A stretch of 64,000 nucleotides of DNA from JAAYUD01 sp963676865 (GTDB lineage Bacteria > Bacteroidota > Bacteroidia > Bacteroidales > Bacteroidaceae). Shown here in pieces: positions 36,802-46,880 of the stretch. The notes under the pieces are model-generated. The model was not told the origin of the DNA, ran no database searches, and saw nothing but the letters and a program-made list of their open reading frames with translations. The DNA lies in assembly GCA_963676865.2 (NCBI GenBank), contig CAXXSS010000001.1, positions 372,001 through 436,000 on the forward strand, read 5' to 3'. The position numbers and the translations under genes were made by a program. Numbering within the stretch: the stretch's first letter is position 1; each line of letters starts with the position of its first letter.

Positions 36802-38736
36802 TTATTTCACCTCTTCGAAATCAGCATCTTGAACATTATCGCCACTCTTAGCTTCTGAGCCTTGTGCATTGTCTGCCTGACCGGCATTCATATCAGGACC
36901 AGCCTGTTGTTGCTGTGCACCGGCACCTTGCTGAGCACCACTCTGAGCATACATCTCGGCACTAGCTGCTTGGAATGCAGAATTAATTTCTGCCATTGCT
37001 GCATCGATAGCTGACAAATCTTCCGATTTGCGAGCATCTTTCAGTTTCTGCAAAGCAGCTTCAATAGGAGCTTTCTTGTCGGCAGAGAGTTTTTCTCCAA
37101 GTTCTTTTAATTGACTCTCGGTCTGGAATATCATATTATCGGCACCGTTTATCTTGTCGATTCTTTCGCGTTCCTTTTTATCTGCTTCTGCATTAGCCTC
37201 AGCCTCTGCCTTCATTCTGTCGACTTCGTCTTTGCTCAAACCACTGGAAGCCTCGATGCGGATAGCTTGCTCTTTGCCGGTAGCTTTATCTTTTGCCGAA
37301 ACGCTTAATATACCATTGGCGTCAATATCGAAAGAAACCTCGATCTGCGGAATACCACGACGAGCTGGAGCAAGACCTGTCAGATTGAACTGACCAATGG
37401 ATTTGTTTTGAGTAGCCATAGGGCGTTCGCCTTGCAGCACATGGATCGTTACTTCTGTCTGATTGTCGACAGCAGTAGAAAATACTTCGCTTTTCTTGCA
37501 AGGTATAGTCGTGTTGGAATCAATCAGTTTTGTCATAACGCCACCTAATGTTTCGATACCCAAAGACAACGGAGTAACATCAAGCAAGACAACGTCTTTG
37601 ATTTCGTTGGATAAGACAGCTCCCTGAATGGCAGCACCTACAGCAACCACTTCGTCGGGATTGACACCCTTGGATGGTACTTTTCCGAAGAAATCTTGAA
37701 CCAATTGCTGAACGGCCGGTATACGAGAAGATCCACCAACCAAGATAACCTCATCGATTTCTGATGTAGCAAGTTTGGCATCGGTAATAGCTTTTTTGCA
37801 AGGTTCGAGACATGCTTGAATCAATTCGTGAGCCAACGATTCAAATTTGGCACGAGTCAGATTCTTAACCAAATGCTTAGGCACTCCACCTACAGGCATT
37901 ATATAAGGTAGATTGATTTCTGTACTCATCGAAGAAGATAATTCTATCTTCGCTTTTTCTGCAGCTTCCTTTAGACGTTGCAATGCCATCGGATCTTTCG
38001 AAATATCGGCTCCCTCGTCATTCTTAAATTCCTGAACAAGCCAATTGATAATAACCTGATCAAAATCATCACCGCCAAGATGAGTATCACCATTGGTAGA
38101 AAGAACTTCGAACACACCGTCGCCAAACTCCAAGATAGAGATATCAAAAGTACCACCACCCAAGTCGAATACGGCGATCTTCATTTCTTTATTGGATTTG
38201 TCAATACCATAAGCCAATGCAGCAGCAGTCGGCTCGTTGACAATACGTTTCACATTCAGACCGGCAATAGCGCCAGCTTCTTTGGTTGCCTGACGTTGAG
38301 AGTCCGAGAAATAAGCAGGTACAGTAATAACGGCATCTTTAACCTCCGTTCCCAAATAATCTTCGGCTGTTTTCTTCATTTTCTGAAGAACCATTGCAGA
38401 GATTTCTTGAGGTGTATAAAGTTTGTCGTCTATCGATACACGAGGCATATTGTTTTCGCTGACCACTTTAAAAGGAACACGCGCTACTTCCTTCTGTACT
38501 TGTCCCCAATTCTCACCCATAAAACGCTTAATAGAGTAAACGGTGCGTTCCGGGTTTGTAATAGCCTGACGTTTGGCAGGGTCGCCCACTTTACGTTCGC
38601 CACCTTCAACAAATGCTACTACTGAAGGTGTAGTGCGTTTGCCCTCACTATTTGCAATTACTATCGGCTCATTGCCTTCATAAACTGCTACGCAGGAATT
38701 TGTTGTTCCTAAATCAATACCAATAATCTTTCCCAT
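36802..38736 (-). CDS. dnaK: Chaperone DnaK (Hsp70)
   Basis: A complete Hsp70 of 644 aa. The ATPase domain begins GKIIGIDLGTTNSCVAVYEG and contains AVFDLGGGTFDISILE and the VGGSSRIP motif. The substrate domain carries VLLDVTPLSLGIETLGG. The glutamine/alanine-rich tail ends VQDADFEEVK, close to the EEVD-like ending of many bacterial DnaKs. It is a single gene with its own terminator. No grpE or dnaJ is next to it. Confidence 0.99.
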   Translation of the reverse strand: MGKIIGIDLGTTNSCVAVYEGNEPIVIANSEGKRTTPSVVAFVEGGERKVGDPAKRQAITNPERTVYSIKRFMGENWGQVQKEVARVPFKVVSENNMPRVSIDDKLYTPQEISAMVLQKMKKTAEDYLGTEVKDAVITVPAYFSDSQRQATKEAGAIAGLNVKRIVNEPTAAALAYGIDKSNKEMKIAVFDLGGGTFDISILEFGDGVFEVLSTNGDTHLGGDDFDQVIINWLVQEFKNDEGADISKDPMALQRLKEAAEKAKIELSSSMSTEINLPYIMPVGGVPKHLVKNLTRAKFESLAHELIQACLEPCKKAITDAKLATSEIDEVILVGGSSRIPAVQQLVQDFFGKVPSKGVNPDEVVAVGAAIQGAVLSNEIKDVVLLDVTPLSLGIETLGGVMTKLIDSNTTIPCKKSEVFSTAVDNQTEVTIHVLQGERPMATQNKSIGQFNLTGLAPARRGIPQIEVSFDIDANGILSVSAKDKATGKEQAIRIEASSGLSKDEVDRMKAEAEANAEADKKERERIDKINGADNMIFQTESQLKELGEKLSADKKAPIEAALQKLKDARKSEDLSAIDAAMAEINSAFQAASAEMYAQSGAQQGAGAQQQQAGPDMNAGQADNAQGSEAKSGDNVQDADFEEVK

Positions 38737-38886
38737 GATTGTTATGTTTTTTATTTATTATTATTCAATTTCATTTTTTAGGCCGATGTTTTCCTCGTGC
38801 AAATGATGAATCGCAACGATCGACGAAAAAGTAAAAACAAACCACGTGCCAAAGATATGTTTTTCCAAGAAAAAGATAAAAAATTA

Positions 38887-38917
38887 GTCCCATCAGGCAT
38901 TATATACTTGATGGGAC
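38887..38917 (-). terminator. Terminator after the tsaB-rseP operon
   Basis: The perfect 9-bp stem GTCCCATCA/TGATGGGAC with a 13-base loop is followed on the transcribed strand by TAATTTTTTAT. It lies just past the rseP stop. Confidence 0.85.
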
Positions 38918-38941
38918 CCAATGATTATAATGATTAATGCT

Positions 38942-40300
38942 CTATCGGAAGAAAAACCTTAATATATCGTTAAAGTTGGCCCATATCAATAAAAGAAATA
39001 ATATTCCCATACCCACCATCTGAGCATATTCCAAGAATTTGTCACTTGGTCTACGACGAGTGATCATTTCATATAGCAAGAAAAACACATGTCCTCCGTC
39101 CAATGCAGGAATAGGCAAAATGTTCATGAAAGCCAAAATAATAGAAAGGAAAGCCGTCATGTACCAGAATTGATGCCAATCCCACGTAGCAGGGAAAATA
39201 CTGCCTATCGTGCCGAAGCCGCCAAGCTGTTTGGCCCCTTCTTTAGAGAAGACATATTTCATACTATTGACATAACCTCCCAATGTATTAACACCGAGTT
39301 TAATACCGGCAGGAAATGACTCAAAGAAACCATAATGATGATTTACCATCGGCATGATGGCCATCAAGTCTTGTACCGGAACAACTCCTATTTGGAAATG
39401 AGTATCTGTATCGAAAGTCACCGTATGGAGTTGCTTATTCCGAACGAACGACAACGTAATGCGGTGTGGGTTGACAGAATCAGCGTGTTGTGTTTTGGAT
39501 GATTTTTCACAATCAGACATCGCCTTCTTAAAGTCAAGAAATGAAACAGATTTTCCATTCAACGCAACGATACTGTCACCATGTATCAAGCCAGCCTTGG
39601 CCGCCGGAGAATTGATTCTTATCGAATCGGCAACAAAAGGAAAGCGATAAGTAGCAAACTTCAAGCTGTCCCCCATCAATTTCTCCATCAATTTATCTGG
39701 AATATAAACAGCCATTTCTTTACCATCACGCCGAACTGTCACTTCTCGAGCATCAACAATTTTGCTCAAAGCTTCGCCGTCGTAACGAACAAATTTATAT
39801 CCATCGGCAGACAAGAGTACATCGCCATCATGAAAGCCCCCTTTTTTGGCAGTCTCATTGAAAGACATTCCCAACGGAGCCTTATGAACATCTATATACT
39901 GATCGCCCCAAGTAAACAATATCATCGAATAGATGAACAGTGCTAACAGAAAATTAAAAAGCACACCTGCCACCATTATTAGAAGACGTTGCCAAGCAGG
40001 CTTGGAACGAAACTCCCATGACTGTGCGGGCTTTTTCATCTGCTCGACATCCATCGACTCGTCTATCATCCCGGCAATCTTGACATAACCACCAAGTGGC
40101 AACCAACCGACGCCATACTCTGTTTCGCTATTTTTAGCTTTATACTTAAATAGCGAAAACCAAGGATCGAAAAATATATAAAACTTCTCTACCCGAACCT
40201 TAAATAAACGAGCAAACAAGAAATGACCTCCTTCATGAATAATAACAAGCAATGATAAACTCATTATCAACTGAAGTGCTCTAATAAGAAATGTTTCCAT
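38942..40300 (-). CDS. rseP: Site-2 intramembrane zinc metalloprotease RseP
   Basis: A membrane protease of 452 aa that cleaves anti-sigma factors and leftover signal peptides inside the inner membrane. The zinc motif HEGGH is at residues 22-26 in the first helix, and the third ligand is in NILPIPALDGGH near the C-terminus. Two PDZ-like regions lie between (GDVLLSADGYKF and GDSIVALNGKSV). It is the last gene of the cluster, 9 bp after dxr, an order common in Bacteroidetes. Confidence 0.95.
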   Translation of the reverse strand: METFLIRALQLIMSLSLLVIIHEGGHFLFARLFKVRVEKFYIFFDPWFSLFKYKAKNSETEYGVGWLPLGGYVKIAGMIDESMDVEQMKKPAQSWEFRSKPAWQRLLIMVAGVLFNFLLALFIYSMILFTWGDQYIDVHKAPLGMSFNETAKKGGFHDGDVLLSADGYKFVRYDGEALSKIVDAREVTVRRDGKEMAVYIPDKLMEKLMGDSLKFATYRFPFVADSIRINSPAAKAGLIHGDSIVALNGKSVSFLDFKKAMSDCEKSSKTQHADSVNPHRITLSFVRNKQLHTVTFDTDTHFQIGVVPVQDLMAIMPMVNHHYGFFESFPAGIKLGVNTLGGYVNSMKYVFSKEGAKQLGGFGTIGSIFPATWDWHQFWYMTAFLSIILAFMNILPIPALDGGHVFFLLYEMITRRRPSDKFLEYAQMVGMGILFLLLIWANFNDILRFFFR

Positions 40301-40309
40301 TATAAAATT

Positions 40310-41488
40310 CTAAACTGTTTTTACTTTGATTAATTCTTTTGCCATGCAGCGCACCTCACTATCGGTCGCTACATAATCCTCATAAGTCGGCTGTTTGATA
40401 AATACCGCTCTCGACATCATCTTTTCAATAAGATCGCTCATTCCCAAAAAACTTATTTCATCATGCAAAAATGCCATCACAGCTATTTCATTGGCCGCAT
40501 TGACAATGCAAGGCATATTCCCTCCCCGCTTCATGGCCTCAAAAGCTAGTGCCAAATTAGGAAAGCGTTCGGTATCGGGATGTTCAAAAGTGAGCGATTG
40601 ACAGACAGAAAAATCAATCCGGCCGATATCGGATATGATTCTATTGGGATAAGAAAAAGCATACTGAATAGGAAGCCTCATATCTGGCACTCCCAACTGC
40701 GCTTTTACAGCACCGTCTTTGAACTGAACCATCGAATGAACAATAGATTGAGGATGGACGAGTACTTCGATTTGCTCGGGATCTACGCCAAATAGCCATT
40801 TGGCTTCCATCATTTCAAATCCCTTATTCATCATAGAAGCAGAGTCGATCGTGACTTTGGCTCCCATTGTCCAATTAGGATGCTTCAGCGCCTGAACAGA
40901 TGTAACAGACTGCAGTTGGTGTTTGCTGAAAGTACGGAACGGACCTCCAGATGCAGTCAACAATATTTTTTCTATTTCATTACCAACCTCTCCTGCCAAG
41001 CATTGAAATATAGCCGAATGCTCTGAATCGACAGGGATGATGGCAGATTTGTATTCGGTTGCAAGCCGTTCAATAAGTTCACCGGCAACAACCAAGGTTT
41101 CTTTGTTTGCAAGAGCAATAACTTTGTGTGCCTTAATGGCATGTATCGTAGGCCTTAAGCCGGCATAACCAACCATAGCTGTCAATACCATATCTACCGT
41201 ATCCATTTCGACCACTTCGCATAGAGCTTCTGCGCCGGCATATACTTTGATTGGCAGATCGGATAAAGCATTTTTCACTCTCTCATATTTTTCTTCATTG
41301 GCGATAACAACAGCATCCGGCATAAAATGACGAGCTTGCTGCACCAACAAATCTACTTGGTTGTAAGCAGTAAGTATACGTACTTCGTATAAATCAGCAT
41401 GCTGTTCTATCACATCCAAAGCTTGAGTACCAATAGAACCCGTTGCCCCTAAAATAGCTATTCTTTTCTTTTTTATCTCTTTATTCAT
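40310..41488 (-). CDS. dxr: 1-deoxy-D-xylulose 5-phosphate reductoisomerase
   Basis: Second enzyme of the MEP isoprenoid pathway (392 aa), forming 2-C-methyl-D-erythritol 4-phosphate with NADPH. The Rossmann motif is ILGATGSIGTQALDVI. The active-site segments ALANKETLVVAGE and PVDSEHSAIFQCL are present, as is ASMMNKGFEMMEA. It overlaps rimM by 8 bp. Confidence 0.98.
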   Translation of the reverse strand: MNKEIKKKRIAILGATGSIGTQALDVIEQHADLYEVRILTAYNQVDLLVQQARHFMPDAVVIANEEKYERVKNALSDLPIKVYAGAEALCEVVEMDTVDMVLTAMVGYAGLRPTIHAIKAHKVIALANKETLVVAGELIERLATEYKSAIIPVDSEHSAIFQCLAGEVGNEIEKILLTASGGPFRTFSKHQLQSVTSVQALKHPNWTMGAKVTIDSASMMNKGFEMMEAKWLFGVDPEQIEVLVHPQSIVHSMVQFKDGAVKAQLGVPDMRLPIQYAFSYPNRIISDIGRIDFSVCQSLTFEHPDTERFPNLALAFEAMKRGGNMPCIVNAANEIAVMAFLHDEISFLGMSDLIEKMMSRAVFIKQPTYEDYVATDSEVRCMAKELIKVKTV

Positions 41489-42011
41489 GGTTTATTGTCA
41501 CTAATCCCTCGGGCAAATCAAAGGTTATAGTCCGTGTTTGATAATCTATATCACTAATTAGTTCATTCTGTGCGGGCACCAGCAGTTGCTTTCCCTGTTC
41601 ATTTTCGATAGAGAACAAGACATTGGCTGTCGAATCGTCCACTTCTTTTATAACTCCCAACAAACCATGAGCGACATCATTGACGGAGAACCCCACAAAA
41701 TATTGAAGAGATAATTCGTCTTTTTGTTCCTCCTTTATATATTTAAGCGGAAAGAATACATCAACGCCTACCAACATTCGCGCCTTCTCTACCGTCGCTA
41801 TTCCATCAAGCATGACAAGTGCGGTATTATTGGATTTAAATCGATATTCGCTTATGTAAAAAGGAACAAAGATGCCATCGATCGAACAAACAAAGTAGTC
41901 ACAATCGACCCTATCAAAAACATCGTCGGTAAAAGTAAACAGTAACTCACCATGAACGCCATGGGGTTTGTTAAACCTGCCTATTTGATATAATTCTTCT
42001 TTCCGGATCAT
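41481..42011 (-). CDS. rimM: Ribosome maturation factor RimM
   Basis: A 30S assembly factor of 176 aa with the N-terminal RimM fold (IGRFNKPHGVHGELLFTFTDD) and the C-terminal PRC-barrel (YFVGFSVND). It overlaps murA upstream by 4 bp and dxr downstream by 8 bp, so all three are translationally coupled. Confidence 0.95.
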   Translation of the reverse strand: MIRKEELYQIGRFNKPHGVHGELLFTFTDDVFDRVDCDYFVCSIDGIFVPFYISEYRFKSNNTALVMLDGIATVEKARMLVGVDVFFPLKYIKEEQKDELSLQYFVGFSVNDVAHGLLGVIKEVDDSTANVLFSIENEQGKQLLVPAQNELISDIDYQTRTITFDLPEGLVTINHE

Positions 42012-43315
42012 ATACGAGTTATTCTAGCGCCAAGCGCATTAAGCCGCCCCTCAATATTCTGGTATCCACGATCTATCTGCTCGATGTTACTAATGCGACT
42101 CACTCCATCGGCACTCATTGCTGCAATAAGCAATGCTATTCCAGCACGAATATCGGGCGAAGACATATTGTTGGCTTTCAGACGAAAATGATGATTGTGT
42201 CCGATGACAACAGCCCGATGCGGATCACACAATATAATTTGAGCCCCCATGTCAATCAATTTGTCTACAAAGAACAAACGACTTTCGAACATTTTCTGAT
42301 GAATCAGCACACTACCGGCAGCTTGAGTAGCCACGACCAACAGCACACTAAGCAAATCGGGAGTCAGACCCGGCCATGGAGCATCGGCCAATTGCATGAT
42401 AGAACCGTCTATAAAAGATTCTATCTGATATGTTGTTTGAAGAGGAACAAAAATATCATCTCCTCGTTGTTCTAGTTTGATGCCTAAACGGCGAAAGCTA
42501 TCAGGAATAATGCCCAAATTTTCATAAGAAACATCTTTAATAGTAAGTTCACTGGCAGTCATTACAGCCATGCCGATGAAACTGCCCACCTCTACCATAT
42601 CGGGCAGAACTTTGTGCTCCGTACCATGCAACTCTTCGACCCCTTCGATAGTCAACAAATTGGAGCCAACCCCTAATATTCGGGCTCCCATTCGATTCAA
42701 CATTTTACAAAGTTGTTGAATATAAGGTTCGCATGCAGCATTGTATATAATAGTCGTTCCTTTTGCCAGAACCGCAGCCATGATAATATTGGCCGTTCCG
42801 GTAACGGATGCCTCATCGAGTAATAAATAGGTTCCCGTCAGGCCATCTTTTGCTGTAATACGATATGCACTTTTGTCTTCTACAAATTCAAAAAGAGCCC
42901 CCAATTTCTGGATACCGAGGAAGTGCGTATCCAATCGACGACGTCCTATTTTATCACCGCCCGGCTTCGAAATAAGAGTTTCTCCAAAGCGAGCGAGTAA
43001 TGGTCCTACCAGCATAATGCTACCTCTCAATTTGGAGCATCTCTGCAAAAAGTCATCACTTTGCAAATATCGTTGATCTAGCGAAGCGGCTTCAAAACTA
43101 TAAGAACCGAATCCGAGTTTAACAATTTTGACCCCCATCTCACCCAAGAGTAGAATCAAATTATTCACATCCAATATATCGGGGACATTGCTCACTGTCA
43201 CCACCTCTTTGGTAAGCAATGTAGCACAAAGAATTTCGAGCACTTCATTCTTTGCCCCTTGAGGATAAATATCGCCACTCAACTTATGACCGCCTTCTAT
43301 AATAAATGATGACAT
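42008..43315 (-). CDS. murA: UDP-N-acetylglucosamine 1-carboxyvinyltransferase MurA, Asp variant
   Basis: First committed step of peptidoglycan synthesis (435 aa). The inside-out barrel motifs NEVLEILCATLL and RGSIMLVGPLLARFG are present. Where most bacteria have Cys in GGCxIG, this protein has Asp121 in GGDKIGRRRLDTH. Cys-to-Asp at this position is the known basis of fosfomycin insensitivity in other MurA enzymes, so this one should also be insensitive. Confidence 0.96.
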   Translation of the reverse strand: MSSFIIEGGHKLSGDIYPQGAKNEVLEILCATLLTKEVVTVSNVPDILDVNNLILLLGEMGVKIVKLGFGSYSFEAASLDQRYLQSDDFLQRCSKLRGSIMLVGPLLARFGETLISKPGGDKIGRRRLDTHFLGIQKLGALFEFVEDKSAYRITAKDGLTGTYLLLDEASVTGTANIIMAAVLAKGTTIIYNAACEPYIQQLCKMLNRMGARILGVGSNLLTIEGVEELHGTEHKVLPDMVEVGSFIGMAVMTASELTIKDVSYENLGIIPDSFRRLGIKLEQRGDDIFVPLQTTYQIESFIDGSIMQLADAPWPGLTPDLLSVLLVVATQAAGSVLIHQKMFESRLFFVDKLIDMGAQIILCDPHRAVVIGHNHHFRLKANNMSSPDIRAGIALLIAAMSADGVSRISNIEQIDRGYQNIEGRLNALGARITRI

Positions 43316-43334
43316 GTAAAAAAACGATTAAGAA

Positions 43335-43967
43335 TTACTTTTTAAAATTTCTTTTATTGTTCTTTTGGTTTTTAGCGTTACCATTACTTTTCCTTTCGCT
43401 AGAGGGGCGCCCAAAAACAGTAAAACGCTGCTGCATAAGATCGGAGATGTGCTCTGTCAAGCACAATTTTCCGGAAGAATATTCTTTCAGGTCCTCGCTT
43501 ATCTTGCCATCATCAATAAGATCTTTATTCCACAACACATAATCTTTCCGCATATGATTGCATATCAATGCAACCAAGTTGTCGCGTTCTTCTCCCTCCG
43601 GCATTTCACATGCTTTATCTATTAAATCGACAATAATCTGACCGTAATGCCGATAACGAATCTTCTTATGTGGATAAGAAATCGGATCGGGTTTAACAAT
43701 CAAGTTATCCTCTTTGATAACTTCGTAAGGGTAATCTATATCCAATTTAAAATCGGACATTATAGCCAAATGATCCCACAATTTATGTTTAAAATCAGGG
43801 ACATCACGAAGTTGTGGGAACATATTTCCCATGGTAGCAATGATACTGTTGGCACAGCGCTGACGTTCCTCTCTTTGAGAAATAGAACAACAGTAATCCA
43901 CCATGTTCTGTATGCTCCGTCCATATTCGGGTAATAGCATTTTCTTTTGTTGCGTATTATATTTCAT
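43335..43967 (-). CDS. DUF4290-family protein
   Basis: A 210-aa protein of the Bacteroidetes-specific DUF4290 family, starting MKYNTQQKKMLLPEYGRSIQ and ending in a very basic lysine/asparagine tail. It has no membrane segment or known motif. The steady position between tsaB and murA suggests a housekeeping role, but none is established. Confidence 0.85.
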   Translation of the reverse strand: MKYNTQQKKMLLPEYGRSIQNMVDYCCSISQREERQRCANSIIATMGNMFPQLRDVPDFKHKLWDHLAIMSDFKLDIDYPYEVIKEDNLIVKPDPISYPHKKIRYRHYGQIIVDLIDKACEMPEGEERDNLVALICNHMRKDYVLWNKDLIDDGKISEDLKEYSSGKLCLTEHISDLMQQRFTVFGRPSSERKSNGNAKNQKNNKRNFKK

Positions 43968-43982
43968 AAAATAAAAATCTTC

Positions 43983-44675
43983 CTAGAGTAACTTTTTAGG
44001 CTTCGTCGCAATAAACTCTTTCAAATAGAAAGGTTCGAAATAAGCTACATCCTTATAATCCTCTTTGGCCACCGCTTTTTCGGATAACGGGAATATCATA
44101 GATGCCAACGGTACAACGTCATCAATAAAATGAGCATTAGGATGTTTTATTTTGTCTTTGCATTTATCCATACCGTTACCAAAGTAATAGACAGGCTGTT
44201 TTTCCATAAAATCAACATAGCTATTCTCATCGATAATATCGGCAGAAATAGGTTTTACCAAGTTCAATGCTCGGTCGTAAATTCCAGAATAAACTTCCAT
44301 GCGGCGGGCATCGATCATCGGACAGAGCAGTGCATTTTCAGGCAATTCCTCCTGATGCAACAATATCGGTACACAAAGTACCTCAAGTGTTGGAATTCCT
44401 ATCAAAGGAACATTCAAACCATAACAAACACCTTTTGCCATCGAAACGCCAATACGAAGACCGGTATACGAACCAGGACCGCAACTCACAGCAACCGAAT
44501 CCAAAGGAATAGCATGGCTATCTATAAAAGAAAGAGCCTTATCAACAAAACATCCTAAAGAAACATTCTGCGAAGTACCTTTTTCATCTTGCTGTTGATA
44601 AATAACAGCCCCATCTTGGCTCACTGCAACCGAACAGATATTGGTAGATGTTTCAATATTTAATATACAAGACAT
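43983..44675 (-). CDS. tsaB: tRNA t6A synthesis protein TsaB
   Basis: A 230-aa ASKHA-fold protein (YeaZ) that partners TsaD in making N6-threonylcarbamoyladenosine on tRNA. The diagnostic ILNIETSTNICSVAV and SCGPGSYTGLRIGVSMAKG motifs are present. It is first in the minus-strand cluster and divergent from yicC across a 134-bp shared promoter region. Confidence 0.96.
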   Translation of the reverse strand: MSCILNIETSTNICSVAVSQDGAVIYQQQDEKGTSQNVSLGCFVDKALSFIDSHAIPLDSVAVSCGPGSYTGLRIGVSMAKGVCYGLNVPLIGIPTLEVLCVPILLHQEELPENALLCPMIDARRMEVYSGIYDRALNLVKPISADIIDENSYVDFMEKQPVYYFGNGMDKCKDKIKHPNAHFIDDVVPLASMIFPLSEKAVAKEDYKDVAYFEPFYLKEFIATKPKKLL

Positions 44676-44697
44676 AATAAACTATTAAATTACGATG

Positions 44698-44705
44698 CAA
44701 AATTA
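44698..44705 (-). promoter_or_regulatory. Putative -7 box of the tsaB-rseP operon
   Basis: On the minus strand the sequence is TAATTTTG, matching TAnnTTTG, 22 bp before the tsaB ATG. Confidence 0.5.
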
Positions 44706-44782
44706 ATAGATTATTTTTAGTTATCCGCATATATGAAAACAATTAAACGATGATTTATGATGGAATCTTGAAAATTTAAGTG

Positions 44783-44790
44783 TATTTTTG
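44783..44790 (+). promoter_or_regulatory. Putative -7 box of the yicC operon
   Basis: TATTTTTG matches TAnnTTTG and lies 19 bp before the yicC ATG at 44810. It also argues against the longer frame beginning with GTG at 44780. Confidence 0.5.
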
Positions 44791-44809
44791 CAAAAAACAA
44801 GAAGGTATT

Positions 44810-45688
44810 ATGATTTTATCAATGACGGGATATGGTAAAGCTACAGCCGATTTTCCCGATAAAAAAATAAATGTAGAGATCAAATCACTTAATAGTAAGG
44901 CTATGGATTTGTCAATGAGGATGGCTCCCTCATATCGTGAAAAAGAGATGGATACTCGAAAAGAAATCAACGCATCCATTGAAAGGGGCAAAGTCGATTT
45001 CGTATTATGGGTAGAGAAAAAAGACTGTGCAGCCGATGCAACTCATATCAATCAGAATCTTGTAGCCGAATATTACAGGCAGATTAAAGATATCTCAACC
45101 AATCTAAATATTCCTCTTCCTGAAGAATGGTTTCAGACATTACTAAAGATGCCTGACGTATTGTCGGCAAACGAGACATCCGAACTTTCAAGCGAAGAAT
45201 GGAATACAACACATGACACAATCAAAAAAGCGATTGAACAACTGCTGGAATTCCGTAGACAAGAAGGTGCAGCACTTGAGAAAAAATTGCGCGAAAAGAT
45301 TGCGAACATTACTCAACTGCTCGGTAGCATTGAACCGTATGAGAAAGACCGTGTCGACAAAATAAAAAGCCGTATTCAAGAATCACTCAATAAATATCTG
45401 GATGTACAATATGATAACAACCGCTTCGAGCAAGAGTTGATATACTATATTGAAAAGCTGGACATCAGTGAAGAAAAACAACGTTTGAGCAATCATCTGA
45501 ATTACTTTATCACAACCATTGAAAGCGGTCAAGGACAAGGTAAAAAATTAGGATTTATTGCACAAGAGATGGGACGCGAGATCAATACGTTGGGAAGTAA
45601 ATCCAATCAGGCGGAAATGCAAAAGATTGTCGTTCAAATGAAGGACGAACTAGAGCAAATTAAAGAGCAGGTTCTTAATATAATGTAG
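44810..45688 (+). CDS. yicC: YicC-family endoribonuclease
   Basis: A 292-aa YicC/YloC protein, a family described as endoribonucleases. The start MILSMTGYGKATADF is the classic N-terminus, so I use the ATG at 44810. The C-terminal DUF1732 part contains GKKLGFIAQEMGREINTLGSK. It begins the plus-strand cluster and is followed by gmk after 2 bp, a very common pairing. Confidence 0.95.
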   Translation: MILSMTGYGKATADFPDKKINVEIKSLNSKAMDLSMRMAPSYREKEMDTRKEINASIERGKVDFVLWVEKKDCAADATHINQNLVAEYYRQIKDISTNLNIPLPEEWFQTLLKMPDVLSANETSELSSEEWNTTHDTIKKAIEQLLEFRRQEGAALEKKLREKIANITQLLGSIEPYEKDRVDKIKSRIQESLNKYLDVQYDNNRFEQELIYYIEKLDISEEKQRLSNHLNYFITTIESGQGQGKKLGFIAQEMGREINTLGSKSNQAEMQKIVVQMKDELEQIKEQVLNIM

Positions 45689-45690
45689 TT

Positions 45691-46269
45691 ATGATAAGGG
45701 GAAAAATTATCATTTTTTCTGCTCCGTCCGGATCAGGCAAATCGACAATTATCAACTATTTGCTTCAGCAGCAATTAAACCTTGCTTTTTCTATTTCGGC
45801 GACGACACGTCCCCCACGTGGTGAAGAAAAAGACGGTGTGGAATATTTCTTTTTATCTCAAGAAGAGTTTAAAGAACGTATTTCTAAAGGCGATTTGCTA
45901 GAATACGAAGAAGTTTATGCCGGACGTTTCTACGGCACACTAAAATCACAAGTAGAGAAGCAACTGGAAATTGGAGAAAATGTAGTATTCGATGTAGATG
46001 TAAAAGGAGGATGTAATATAAAAAAGCATTACGGCAACAGAGCATTATCGATCTTTATACAACCCCCATCTATTGAAGAGCTGCAAAAGCGTTTGGAATC
46101 AAGAGCGACCGATACAGCCGAAATGATAAAAAAACGCATAGAGAAGGCATCTTTTGAATTATCATTTGCGCCTCAATACGATGTGGTTATTACCAACGAC
46201 AAACTAGAGAAAGCCAAGGCAGAAACGCTGGAAGCAGTAAAAACATTTTTAGACAAAGAGTTAAAATAA
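45691..46269 (+). CDS. gmk: Guanylate kinase
   Basis: A 192-aa enzyme converting GMP to GDP with ATP. P-loop FSAPSGSGKST; the GMP-binding region has ISATTRPPRGEEKDGVEYFF and the FDVDVKGG motif. It lies 2 bp after yicC and 9 bp before nadD. Confidence 0.98.
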   Translation: MIRGKIIIFSAPSGSGKSTIINYLLQQQLNLAFSISATTRPPRGEEKDGVEYFFLSQEEFKERISKGDLLEYEEVYAGRFYGTLKSQVEKQLEIGENVVFDVDVKGGCNIKKHYGNRALSIFIQPPSIEELQKRLESRATDTAEMIKKRIEKASFELSFAPQYDVVITNDKLEKAKAETLEAVKTFLDKELK

Positions 46270-46278
46270 AAGCCTTAT

Positions 46279-46857
46279 ATGAAGCGAGTAGGAATATATA
46301 GCGGTTCTTTCAACCCCATTCATATCGGACATTTGGCACTAGCCAACTATCTCTGCGAATTTGAGAGATTCGATGAGATATGGTTTGTAGTGTCGCCAAG
46401 TAATCCGTGGAAAGAAGGAGAAGAACTACTTCCTGAAGAATTTCGCTTACAATTAGTCAACCAATCAATCGTTGCCTGTCCTCATTTCAAAGCTTCCGAC
46501 CTAGAGTTCCACCTGCCAAAACCATCATACACGGTTCGTACCTTGGAAGAGCTTCGTAAGGCTTACCCTGACATAGAGTTCAGTCTTATCATAGGTGCGG
46601 ACAATTGGATAAAATTCAAAGAATGGAAAGACTGGGAACAAATTATAGACTCACACGACATCTATGTATATCCTCGTAAAGGCTATTCGATCGACGTAGA
46701 TAAGCCAATCCCCCCTACAGTACACATCGTTCGCTCGCCTATACTCGAGATCAGTTCAACATTCATTAGAGAGGCGATGAAACAAGGAAAAGACGTTCGA
46801 TACTTTGTTCACCCTGCCATTTGGTCAAGTCTATGCAACTATTACAATAAGACATAA
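46279..46857 (+). CDS. nadD: Nicotinate-nucleotide adenylyltransferase
   Basis: A 192-aa NAD synthesis enzyme. The nucleotidyltransferase motif GSFNPIHIGHLALANYL and the C-terminal ISSTFIREAMKQG are present. In the same cluster as gmk, with a 23-bp gap before sppA. Confidence 0.97.
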   Translation: MKRVGIYSGSFNPIHIGHLALANYLCEFERFDEIWFVVSPSNPWKEGEELLPEEFRLQLVNQSIVACPHFKASDLEFHLPKPSYTVRTLEELRKAYPDIEFSLIIGADNWIKFKEWKDWEQIIDSHDIYVYPRKGYSIDVDKPIPPTVHIVRSPILEISSTFIREAMKQGKDVRYFVHPAIWSSLCNYYNKT

Positions 46858-46880
46858 CATTAAAACAAATAATATAAATT

